This document shows positions 42,176 through 51,098 of a stretch of 64,000 nucleotides of DNA, piece by piece. Made by a program: the position numbers and the translations under genes. The stretch's first letter is position 1, and every line of letters starts with the position of its first letter. The notes beneath the pieces were generated by a model. The model had not been told where the DNA came from and made no database searches. It worked only from the letters and a program-made list of their open reading frames with translations. Source of the stretch: an uncultured Clostridia bacterium (GTDB lineage: Bacteria; Bacillota; Clostridia; Christensenellales; DTU072); the NCBI GenBank assembly GCA_946621465.1, contig CAMOOO010000001.1, forward strand, positions 758,386 through 822,385, written 5' to 3'.

Positions 42176-45100
42176 CTCTTCTTCTTTTTGTTCCTTCTTG
42201 CCTTTCTTTCTTCCGACCAAAAGGAAAATGATTATAAACAGAACGATGACGACTTCGGCAACAATCAATATTATCTTCCAGAGCGGCGTACCTACGTTGA
42301 TGAATACGAATTCGCTCAATCTGTCGATTTCGAACACGATATATCCGTCTTCGATGGTATAGTTTTCGATATATTCTATATCGGTGGAATTATGGACGTG
42401 CAATACTTTCAGGTTTTTGGTCGACACGTCTTCCGGCAACCGAATTTTGACCGTGACCGTCATTCCCTCTTTGATATCGCTAGGTTGGATTTCCGTTTCG
42501 ACGCCGTTGACCGTCCTGATGAGCCTTACGTCGTATACTTTCGTTACTTTCTCATGTCTTTTGAGCATGGATTGAACGTTAACGTTTCCGACACTGCCTT
42601 TACCGGAAGAAACGTTCGTCACCACTTCGACTACCAGTTCTATATCGGTAGGCAAACCGTACGTATCCTCGGTCGAAACGGTAACCTTATTTTCGTCGTT
42701 GGAAATAAAGGGGACGTTGCGTTCAAAATTCGCGACGTAGTTTCTATCCCCTATCGAACCGCTCTCGATCAAGACGGAAAGGGTTTCCACTTCCAATCCT
42801 GTTCCCGTCCAACCGATGAAGGTATAACCATCCTTGGTCGGGTTGGCAAGTGTGATCGTTTGGCTCTCGATCGTATAGCTTGCCGGATTGCTTATTTCCG
42901 CTCCGCCGTCCAAATCGTACTCGATGGCATAGGTGATGACGTTCCACTTTGCGTAAACGGTAACGTCTTCCGCCGGCATGGTGGTGAATTCGTATTCGCC
43001 GGCAAACGCTTCGTCTTCGTACCAACCGCCGAAGGTGTAACCGCTCTTGGTCGGCGCGGTGGGCACAACAACTGCCGTATTGTAGTCTTGTACAATAGAA
43101 TCGACAATGCTACCGCCGTTGGTGTCGAACGAAATACTGTATTCGTTGATTTCAAAGTTAGCCGTATACGTTCTGTTGCCCGTCATAGCCTCGATGACGA
43201 CTGTAACGGTCTTGTCTACCAAATCCGTTCCCGTCCACCCTGTGAATGTGTAACCCGTCTTGATGGGGTTAACGAGTGTAAACGCTTGGGTTTCAACCGT
43301 GTATGCTACCGGATTTTCCGTGGCAACTTCGCCGCCATTCAAGACGTACTCGATGGCATAGGTGATGACGTTCCACTTTGCGTAAACGGTAACGTCTTCC
43401 GCCGGCATGGTGGTGAATTCGTATTCGCCGGCAAACGCTTCGTCTTCGTACCAACCGCCGAAGGTGTAACCGCTCTTGGTCGGCGCGGTGGGCACAACAA
43501 CTGCCGTATTGTAGTCTTGTACAATAGAATCGACAATGCTACCGCCGTTGGTGTCGAACGAAATACTGTATTCGTTGATTTCAAAGTTAGCCGTATACGT
43601 TCTGTTGCCCGTGGAGCCGGAAGCAATGGTAACGGTAGTGGTTTCTTCTTCCAGTCCCGTTCCGGTCCAGCCAATGAAGGTGTAGCCGACTTTGCTCGGA
43701 TTAGCAAGGGTGATGGCGTCACTTTCGACGGTGTAGCTTGTCGGGTTCTCCGAAGATATGCTGCCGCCGTTTAAGATGTAACCGATCGAGTAAGTAACGA
43801 TATTCCACTTTGCGTAAACGGTAACGTCTTCCGCCGGCATGGTGGTGAATTCGTAGACTTCTTCAAGTTCTTCATCTTCGTACCAACCGCCGAAGGTGTA
43901 ACCGACCTTGGTCGGAGCGGTGGGCGCAACAACTGCCGTATTGTAGTCTTGTACAATAGAATCGACAATGCTACCGCCGTTGGTGTCGAACGAAATACTG
44001 TATTCGTTGATTTCAAAGTTAGCCGTATACGTTCTGTTGCCCGTGGAGCCGGAAGCAATGGTAACGGTAGTGGTTTCTTCTTCCAGTCCCGTTCCGGTCC
44101 AGCCAATGAAGGTGTAGCCGACTTTGCTCGGATTAGCAAGGGTGATGGCGTCACTTTCGACGGTGTAGCTTGTCGGGTTCTCCGAAGATATGCTGCCGCC
44201 GTTTAAGGTATAACCGATCGTATAGGTAACGATATTCCACTTAGCATAAACAGTGATATCCTCTGCAGGCATGGTGGTGAATTCGTAAGTTTCTTCGAGG
44301 TCTTCATCCTCGAACCAACCGCCGAAGGTGTACCCTGCATGGGTCGGTGCGGTGGGCGCGGAAACAGCCGTATTATAGTCTTGCATGATCGAAGCAACAG
44401 CACTTCCGCCGTTGGAAACAAAGGCGATCGTGTACGGGTTGACTGCAAAGTTTGCCGTGTATGTTTTGTTGCCCGTAGAGCCGGGAGCAATAGTTGCGGT
44501 AGTCGTCGCTTCGCTTAGTCCCGTTCCCGTCCAACCGATAAAGGTATAGCCCGTCTTGGTGGGATTATTCAAGGTGATTTGCTGGCTTTCGATCGTATAT
44601 TCTGTCGGATTGCCCGAGGCAACGCCGCCGTTTAAGGTGTAACCGATCGTATAGGTAACGATATTCCACTTAGCGTAGACGGTAGTATCTTCCGCCGGCA
44701 TGGTGGTGAATTCGTAGACTTCTTCAAGTTCTTCATCTTCGTACCAACCGCCGAAAGTATAACCAAGCTTGGTCGGCGCAGTCGGTGCGGAAACGGCGGT
44801 GTCGTAGTCCTGCGTCTTCTCACTCACCGCGCTTCCACCGTTGGAAACAAAGGTGATCGTATATTGATTGATGGTATAGTTCGCCGTATACGCCCTATCG
44901 TCTGTCGAACCGGTCGGGATGACGACTTCCATAGTCGCTTCGCTTAGTCCCGTTCCCGTCCAACCAATGAAGGTATAGCCCGTCTTGATGGGGTTATTCA
45001 AGGTAATAATTTCGCTTTCGACGTTGTAGCTCGTCGGGTTTGCCGGAGATACCGTGCCGCCGCCGAGTGTATAGGTAATGTCAAACGAAGGCAAGCTCCA

Positions 45101-48100
45101 CTTAGCGTAAACGGTAACGTCCTCTGCCGGCATGGTAGTGAATTCGAACTCTTCTTCGAAGGTTTCGTCGTCGATAAACCATCCGTCCAGCAGGTAACCG
45201 GTCTTGGTCGGGGTCGGCGCCGTAACTTGGGAATTATAATCTTGCGTTATCGGGCTGACTTCGGTACCGCCGTTAGAAACGAATGTGATCGTATATTGAT
45301 TGACGGTATAGTTTGCCGTGTACGACCTGCCACCCGAAGAACCGGTGGGGATGGTGACCGTAGCGGTCGCTTCGCTTAAGCCCGTACCCGTCCAACCGGT
45401 GAAGGTGTAGCCCTCTTTAGTCGGATTGATGAGGGTGATGGGGGCGCTTACAATGGTGTAGGTCGCCGGGTTTTCCGTCTCTACGCTTCCCCCTACCAAC
45501 GAATAGGCGATATTGAAGGTGGTCAGAGTCCAGTTTGCATAGAGGGTGAAGTTCTCCGCCGGCATCGTGGAGGGGAAAGTATATTCGGTTTCTACCGTTT
45601 CGACGATTCTAAACCATCCGGCGAAGGTATACCCGGTCTTGGTCGGATTGGTCGGCGCGACAACGTTGGAGCCGAAATCTTGCGTTTTCGCAGCCACCTC
45701 GGTGCCGCCGTTGGAATCGAACGTGATATTGTACTGGTTGACGGTATAGGTTGCCGTGTACGTTCTGTTGCCCGTAGAACCGGTGGAGATGGTGACCGAG
45801 GTAGTCGGTTCGCTTAAGCCCGTGCCCGTCCAACCGGCAAAGGTGTAGCCCGTCTTAGTCGGATTGACAAGGGTGATCGAGTCGTCTTCGACGTCGTAAC
45901 TGGTCGGGTTGTCCGTTTCAACGCTTCCGCCGGACAAATCGTACTCGATCGTATACGAAATAATGTCCCAGTTTGCGTACAGGGTGATATTCTCTGGCGG
46001 CATGGTTGAGAAAGTATAGGTGCTTTCGAACGTACCGTCGTCGGTATACCAGGTATCAAAGGTATATCCGTTCTTGGTCGGCGCAGTGGGAGCGGAGACC
46101 GGGGTATTGTAGTTTTGTAGGATCGGAAGAACCGCCGTTCCGCCGTTTGCAACGAACGTGATCGTATATTGGTTTACCGTCCAATAGATTTTCAATTCCG
46201 TATCTTGGGTCTTATCCCAATCGGCAGCGCTCGTGCCGTCGGCGTTATAGTACTTTTTGCCTTGACCGTTTGCTTGGTCGTATACACCGGCAAAGGAATA
46301 TCCGGTGTTGGTCGGTACGCTGATTGACGGCATAGCCTCATGATAGGTGGCCTCGACTTCGACCTCTCCGATGGTCACCGTATAGGTGTTTGCTTTCCAA
46401 ACGGCGGTCAAATGCCCGACCCCTTGGATGTCCCAGTTGCGGATGCATTTTCCGTCTTTATCAAAATACGGTACGTCTTCGATGCTATATCCGTCAAAGG
46501 TGTATCCGGGAACGCCGTCCGGGATCTCCTCGGGCGTAAGATCATCGAGTTTTTCGCCGTATACGACTTCGACCAGTCTTTCTTCGTCAAACACCGCAAT
46601 GTATTTATTGGGAATACCTTCGGTGACGTAGTGGTCGCTGAAGTCGTAGTCTGCGCCGAAGATAAGTCCTTCGCCTATGTAATAAATGGCGCCGTCCGTA
46701 TTGGAAATACCCTGCAACAAGATCCAATCGCTCGAAGCGGTATATCCGCCTTTCAGAACGACGAATCCGTATATCGTCGCATTGTGTTCGTATTCCGTTC
46801 CGCTCGGATTTCCGCTCGTGGAGACGGGAGTCAGCGCCGTATAAACGGCTTTCGTACCCTTGGTCTCGGTAATGTACGCCTTATAGGAATTTACCGTCCA
46901 ATAAGCGTATAACGTCGTTTCTTCGTCTTTATCCCAAGCGCAAACGCCGTGGCCGCTTTCGTCAATGTACTTTGTTCCGTTTCCGCCTTCTTCATCGAAA
47001 TATCCGTGGAAGGTGTATCCGGTTTGAGGCGTGATGACGGAATCGGGCAGGACGGCGTCGTACGTTGCGGTGATCATGCCGTTTTCCAACGTCACGGTGT
47101 ACGTCTTTGCCGTCCACTTGGCATAAACGGTAACGTCGTTTGCCGGCATGGTAGAAAAAGCATAGGCAGACGTAAAGGTGTTGTCGTCGGTAAACCAACC
47201 GCCGAAGATATAACCGGTCCTGGTCGGGTCGGTCGGTGCGTTGACTTCATGCCCGAAATCTTCCGTGATCGCACCTGCGGCACTTCCTCCGTTGGAAACG
47301 AAGGTGATGGTGTAGTGATTGATCGTAAAGTTTGCTTCGTACTCTCTGTTGCCCGTAGACCCGACAGGGATCACGACGGGAGAGGTCGCTTCGGTCAGGC
47401 CGGTACCCATCCAACCGGCAAAGGTATAGCCTTCTTTAGTCGGGCTGACAAGGGTGAACTCTTGACTTTCTATCGTAAAACTTGCCGGGTTTGCCGAAGC
47501 AACGCTTCCGCCGTTTAGCTGATAGCTGATGGTATAAACAACGACGTTCCAGTTAGCGTAGACGGTGACGTCGCTTGCCGGCATGGTGGAAAAGGTGAAA
47601 GCGCTCGAGAAGGTATTGTCGTCGGTGTACCAATCGTCGAAGTCATACCCGAGTTTGGTCGGGTCGGTCGGCGCGACGACTTCGGTATTATAATTTTGCG
47701 TGATCGAATCTACGGCGCTTCCTCCGTTGGAAACGAAGGTGATGGTGTAGGAATTGATAACAAAGCGGGGCGTCAGCGTAACGTTTTGTGCAACGTTCCA
47801 ATTTCTTACGCCTGTTCCGTCGGCGTCGTAATATTGAACGGGGTTGCCTTCAAGCGGTTCATAGTAGTATCCGTCGAAGGCGTATCCGGTTTGAGAAATA
47901 AGATCTCCGTCGTCCAAGTCGGGCAGCGGTTGATCGAACGTTACTTCGTATTCGTGTCCGTTGACCGTTACGGTATATAAATTTGCCATAAAATAGGGAT
48001 AGAGCGTCGTATTTGCGGCCTTATCCCAGTTGCGAGCGCTCGTTCCGTTGTCGTTATAATATTTTGTTCCTTGTCCGCCTTCTTGGTCATAACAGCCGTG

Positions 48101-50491
48101 GAAGGTGTAGCCTTCGCGCTCGGGAAGAACAATTTGGGGCATCGGTTGATCGAACGTGGCGTTGAGGTTTTGATCTTCGATGGTAATAACGTATTGATTG
48201 GCAGTAAAGTGCGCTTCGTACGTTCTGTCACCGGAAGAACCGGTAGGAATGACAACGGTCAGGGTCAGACCGTCCAGATCGGTGCCCATCCAACCGGTGA
48301 AGGTGTAGCCGGTCTTGGTCGGGTTGACAAGGGTGATATTCTCGTCAAAATAGGTGTAGGATGCCGGATTTTGCTCCGTGCCGACGTTTGAGACGTACGA
48401 GATCGAATAGGTCGTTACTTCCCAGTGCGAATAAAGGGTGGTGACCTCGATACGATTCCACGGCGTGGTGCCGACGCCGTTTTGGTCGTAATATTGCGTA
48501 TGCGAGTCCTGATCGTCGTAATATCCGAGGAAGGTATATCCCGGCCGTTCGGGGAATTCTTCCGCGGTAAACGTGGGCAGGAGCTCGCCGTACGTTCCGA
48601 CGACGTAACGAGTGTTGCCGTCCAACCAAACGTAATAATGGTTGGGGAGGGCGTCTATGGTGCCGAAGTCATATCCGTTTTCGGTAATGGTGCCCGACCC
48701 GATACGATACAAGGCGCCTTCGCTGTTGGTAGAACCGCCTATGAGCATCCAAGTCGTTTCCGCATTGTATCCTTTTTCGAGAACGGCATAACCGTAAACC
48801 TGCGTCAAGTAGTTGTATTCCGTTCCGCTTTCAACACCCGACAGGGCGATGGCTTTTGTCGAAATAAAGACCTGGGAAATACCGTTGCCCGCCGTAATGG
48901 TGGCAGGGTGCGTCCATTTTGCATACAAGTTGAAACTAGCTAAGAATTGCGTCGCCCCGATGGAAGTGACCGGGTCTCCCGTGCAGTCTTCGTCCAGATA
49001 CCAATTAAGGAAGGTATGTCCCTCTCTGGAGGGCGCGACCAAATTCGTAACGCTGTCGTAGGTATGCTTTGCCGGGTTGGGATTCGTCGTGCCGGTAAAG
49101 GCTACCCCACCTTCGTCAAGATAATTGATGGTATACTTATTGGCAGTCCAGGTCGCGGTGAACGTCTTATTCCCTGTCGAGCCTTTACTGACGGTCACGC
49201 TCGTGGTAGCAGAAGAAAGTCCCGTTCCCGTCCAACCGGCAAAGGTATAGCCGGTCTTGGTCGGATTGGAAATCGTAAAGGTGTTGGTCGTGACGTTATA
49301 CGACGTCGGGTGGTTCGACCCGTGCGTTCCCCCTTGCGTATTATAACTGATCGAATAGGTAATAAGGTCGGCATTGTAGGTCCCGAAATTCACCGTCGAA
49401 GTTCCTACCGTTTGAGAAGCGACGCGATACTTTGCTCCCTCAGTGTCGTTGTTGCCATTGACGAGCGTCCAGCCGGAAGGATGTTTGTATCCCGCTTTGA
49501 GAACGGCAAAGGCATAAACGGTGGCGCCGCTGGTAAACTTGCTCCCGCTTGCGCTTCCGCTGGTCGCGTTTTGACTGGTAGAAAGGTAAACGCTACTTAC
49601 GCCCGTTCCCGCGGTCACGTTGACGGTTTGTTGCGCTAATTCCCAATGAGCGTACAACTTAACGGGATCCGAATAATATGAAGGAGCCAAATCCCACGTG
49701 TTTTTAGCCGCAGATCCGTCCGCGTTATAATACTTTGTTCCACCGCTTACAGCGGTATAGTAACCGAGGAACTTATATCCCGATCTTGTCGGAACTTGTA
49801 TGGATGAATACGGATAATAATGCCAGTTGGTCGTGGAGTTGATTTTGGTGGTTCCGTCTTGATAAAAATCAACCGTATATTTTCTTGCAGAATAAAAATC
49901 CATAAAACCATTGGAAAGATAGAAAGCGCTTCCGCTATTGTTTCTTACAGTCCACGTAATCGAACTTCCGCCGCCGCCCTTAAGGTTCGGATACCAGTAA
50001 GTCGATTCTGAAGAACTTGTGTTAAAAGTAATGGAATCACTTTTACTACCAAAGGTTATGGTAAAGGTCACGTTATAAGTACCGCCGGTAGTGCTTCCGA
50101 TAGAAAACCTCGATAATAGAATATGTTGGCAAACGTCACTCGGGATATTGGACACCGTCATGGTAAAAGTGGTGTTGGCTCTTATTTGAAAGTTTTTCGC
50201 GCTATTTTCACTACCGCCGCTCCACGAATAGGTTAGTCCATTACTTTGTTGAGCGCTTCCATCTGTTTTTGAAGCCGAGGTTGCGTATGATTTTTGGTAA
50301 ATAGTAGTACCGTCGATACCAATACCGTTTGAGTTAACTACATAAGGACTTCTCGCGTCTGTTCCTATTGTTATTTCGGCATAGGCGTCTTGCGTGCTTT
50401 TGGGAAGAGCAAGGATACCCACTCCGGCGATAAGAATGATCGCGATGACGATCACGCTGACTGCAAACAAATTCCTCTTCATTTTTTCCAT
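42167..50491 (-). CDS. Giant InlB B-repeat (Listeria-Bacteroides repeat) surface protein
   Basis: A 2774-residue cell-surface protein. A signal peptide opens it (KRNLFAVSVIVIAIILIAGVG). Residues about 45-200 form a unique N-terminal domain. Then come dozens of repeats of about 70 residues with the cores GYTFxGW and TxYAxWN, alternating with paired units containing NPTKTGYTFxGWTGTGL. The last 200 residues (VTVSTEDTYGLPTDIELVVEV onward) are a different beta domain. The C-terminus is a membrane helix plus an acidic tail (KKEQKEEEEE); no LPXTG. Probably an adhesin or stalk. The ATG at 50491 has AGGAG 7 bases before it; a GTG five codons upstream lies on that site and is rejected. Confidence 0.9.
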   Translation of the reverse strand: MEKMKRNLFAVSVIVIAIILIAGVGILALPKSTQDAYAEITIGTDARSPYVVNSNGIGIDGTTIYQKSYATSASKTDGSAQQSNGLTYSWSGGSENSAKNFQIRANTTFTMTVSNIPSDVCQHILLSRFSIGSTTGGTYNVTFTITFGSKSDSITFNTSSSESTYWYPNLKGGGGSSITWTVRNNSGSAFYLSNGFMDFYSARKYTVDFYQDGTTKINSTTNWHYYPYSSIQVPTRSGYKFLGYYTAVSGGTKYYNADGSAAKNTWDLAPSYYSDPVKLYAHWELAQQTVNVTAGTGVSSVYLSTSQNATSGSASGSKFTSGATVYAFAVLKAGYKHPSGWTLVNGNNDTEGAKYRVASQTVGTSTVNFGTYNADLITYSISYNTQGGTHGSNHPTSYNVTTNTFTISNPTKTGYTFAGWTGTGLSSATTSVTVSKGSTGNKTFTATWTANKYTINYLDEGGVAFTGTTNPNPAKHTYDSVTNLVAPSREGHTFLNWYLDEDCTGDPVTSIGATQFLASFNLYAKWTHPATITAGNGISQVFISTKAIALSGVESGTEYNYLTQVYGYAVLEKGYNAETTWMLIGGSTNSEGALYRIGSGTITENGYDFGTIDALPNHYYVWLDGNTRYVVGTYGELLPTFTAEEFPERPGYTFLGYYDDQDSHTQYYDQNGVGTTPWNRIEVTTLYSHWEVTTYSISYVSNVGTEQNPASYTYFDENITLVNPTKTGYTFTGWMGTDLDGLTLTVVIPTGSSGDRTYEAHFTANQYVITIEDQNLNATFDQPMPQIVLPEREGYTFHGCYDQEGGQGTKYYNDNGTSARNWDKAANTTLYPYFMANLYTVTVNGHEYEVTFDQPLPDLDDGDLISQTGYAFDGYYYEPLEGNPVQYYDADGTGVRNWNVAQNVTLTPRFVINSYTITFVSNGGSAVDSITQNYNTEVVAPTDPTKLGYDFDDWYTDDNTFSSAFTFSTMPASDVTVYANWNVVVYTISYQLNGGSVASANPASFTIESQEFTLVSPTKEGYTFAGWMGTGLTEATSPVVIPVGSTGNREYEANFTINHYTITFVSNGGSAAGAITEDFGHEVNAPTDPTRTGYIFGGWFTDDNTFTSAYAFSTMPANDVTVYAKWTAKTYTVTLENGMITATYDAVLPDSVITPQTGYTFHGYFDEEGGNGTKYIDESGHGVCAWDKDEETTLYAYWTVNSYKAYITETKGTKAVYTALTPVSTSGNPSGTEYEHNATIYGFVVLKGGYTASSDWILLQGISNTDGAIYYIGEGLIFGADYDFSDHYVTEGIPNKYIAVFDEERLVEVVYGEKLDDLTPEEIPDGVPGYTFDGYSIEDVPYFDKDGKCIRNWDIQGVGHLTAVWKANTYTVTIGEVEVEATYHEAMPSISVPTNTGYSFAGVYDQANGQGKKYYNADGTSAADWDKTQDTELKIYWTVNQYTITFVANGGTAVLPILQNYNTPVSAPTAPTKNGYTFDTWYTDDGTFESTYTFSTMPPENITLYANWDIISYTIEYDLSGGSVETDNPTSYDVEDDSITLVNPTKTGYTFAGWTGTGLSEPTTSVTISTGSTGNRTYTATYTVNQYNITFDSNGGTEVAAKTQDFGSNVVAPTNPTKTGYTFAGWFRIVETVETEYTFPSTMPAENFTLYANWTLTTFNIAYSLVGGSVETENPATYTIVSAPITLINPTKEGYTFTGWTGTGLSEATATVTIPTGSSGGRSYTANYTVNQYTITFVSNGGTEVSPITQDYNSQVTAPTPTKTGYLLDGWFIDDETFEEEFEFTTMPAEDVTVYAKWSLPSFDITYTLGGGTVSPANPTSYNVESEIITLNNPIKTGYTFIGWTGTGLSEATMEVVIPTGSTDDRAYTANYTINQYTITFVSNGGSAVSEKTQDYDTAVSAPTAPTKLGYTFGGWYEDEELEEVYEFTTMPAEDTTVYAKWNIVTYTIGYTLNGGVASGNPTEYTIESQQITLNNPTKTGYTFIGWTGTGLSEATTTATIAPGSTGNKTYTANFAVNPYTIAFVSNGGSAVASIMQDYNTAVSAPTAPTHAGYTFGGWFEDEDLEETYEFTTMPAEDITVYAKWNIVTYTIGYTLNGGSISSENPTSYTVESDAITLANPSKVGYTFIGWTGTGLEEETTTVTIASGSTGNRTYTANFEINEYSISFDTNGGSIVDSIVQDYNTAVVAPTAPTKVGYTFGGWYEDEELEEVYEFTTMPAEDVTVYAKWNIVTYSIGYILNGGSISSENPTSYTVESDAITLANPSKVGYTFIGWTGTGLEEETTTVTIASGSTGNRTYTANFEINEYSISFDTNGGSIVDSIVQDYNTAVVVPTAPTKSGYTFGGWYEDEAFAGEYEFTTMPAEDVTVYAKWNVITYAIEYVLNGGEVATENPVAYTVETQAFTLVNPIKTGYTFTGWTGTDLVDKTVTVVIEAMTGNRTYTANFEINEYSISFDTNGGSIVDSIVQDYNTAVVVPTAPTKSGYTFGGWYEDEAFAGEYEFTTMPAEDVTVYAKWNVITYAIEYDLDGGAEISNPASYTIESQTITLANPTKDGYTFIGWTGTGLEVETLSVLIESGSIGDRNYVANFERNVPFISNDENKVTVSTEDTYGLPTDIELVVEVVTNVSSGKGSVGNVNVQSMLKRHEKVTKVYDVRLIRTVNGVETEIQPSDIKEGMTVTVKIRLPEDVSTKNLKVLHVHNSTDIEYIENYTIEDGYIVFEIDRLSEFVFINVGTPLWKIILIVAEVVIVLFIIIFLLVGRKKGKKEQKEEEEE
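42916..43183. repeat. 268-bp exact internal repeat, copy 1
   Basis: Identical base for base to 43345-43612, 429 bases (143 codons) away, inside the InlB-repeat gene. Silent positions are identical too, which shows recent duplication or gene conversion. Confidence 0.85.
43345..43612. repeat. 268-bp exact internal repeat, copy 2
   Basis: Second copy of the block at 42916-43183. It overlaps another exact repeat pair: 43495-43775 and 43927-44207. Confidence 0.85.
43495..43775. repeat. 281-bp exact internal repeat, copy 1
   Basis: Identical to 43927-44207, offset 432 bases (144 codons). With the 268-bp pair this makes the region 42916-44207 a recently amplified array. Confidence 0.85.
43927..44207. 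repeat. 281-bp exact internal repeat, copy 2
   Basis: Second copy of 43495-43775 within the InlB-repeat gene. Confidence 0.85.
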
Positions 50492-50557
50492 AACATTTCT
50501 CCTCACTTTTTATACATAGAAATAAATGTTCGGTTAAAAGTAATTACTAATTATAAT

Positions 50558-50587
50558 ATTATAATAGAAAGTGCAACAAAAGTGCAA
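50558..50587 (-). promoter_or_regulatory. Possible promoter of the InlB-repeat gene
   Basis: Minus-strand TTGCAC (50587-50582) and TATAAT (50563-50558), spacer 18. The -35 hexamer lies in a tandem repeat of GTGCAACAAAA (about 50571-50592). Other TATAAT-like boxes overlap, so the exact promoter is uncertain. Confidence 0.45.
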
Positions 50588-50704
50588 CAAAAGTATATAT
50601 TAAAAATAAATTGTTTACTTTTTATTGTAATTACGCCAAAAAGGGGCGGTTTAAAACCGCAGTGCTTTAGGGCGTTTTTCACTCTCTAAAAAAAGTCCGT
50701 CTTC

Positions 50705-50881
50705 TTAATGCCGTAAAAATTCCGCGCCGAGGTTATGCCACCACGCCATCGCAAATGGGAGATGCTCTTTCATCGGCTTACCCATAACCATCCTATCCGC
50801 ATCGTAAAACTTGAATGCCAACGGGTTTTTGCTTTGCGCCCCTTCAAACCGTATCGTGTCAATTCCCTTAAAAATTTCCAT
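50705..50881 (-). pseudogene. xylA: Truncated xylose isomerase (N-terminal fragment)
   Basis: The 58 codons match only the first part of xylose isomerase: [24 protein letters not shown] ... [18 protein letters not shown] is the conserved XylA start. After WWHNLGAE the match ends and the frame stops within four codons; the remaining 380 or so residues are absent downstream. The ATG at 50881 has AAAGG 7 bases before it. A gene remnant, next to a GH3 enzyme of beta-xylosidase type, so a xylose pathway has been lost or moved here. Confidence 0.8.
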
Positions 50882-51008
50882 ACCCAACCTTTCTTTTTAT
50901 TATCTATTTGGTAATTATTCGATCTTAAACAGATTTTTCTCCTACAAAAAACAGTTTATCATCCTTTTCCTTTTCTGTAAAGTTCAAGGTTCGCTTAAAG
51001 GCTATATA

Positions 51009-51037
51009 TTGACAACCATATATCTACTTGATAAAAT
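51009..51037 (+). promoter_or_regulatory. Promoter of the GH3 gene
   Basis: TTGACA (51009-51014) and TAAAAT (51032-51037), spacer 17. The start codon is 61 bases downstream, preceded by GAGAGG. Confidence 0.75.
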
Positions 51038-51098
51038 GATATCACTATAAAAACATTGCCGTCAGTAATCCCGATCGGTTCAGAGTTGAGAGGTTAAC

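Noticed and set aside
42167..50506. Regular repeats that could suggest CRISPR or tandem satellite DNA
   Set aside because: They keep one reading frame across the whole length and encode InlB B-repeats.
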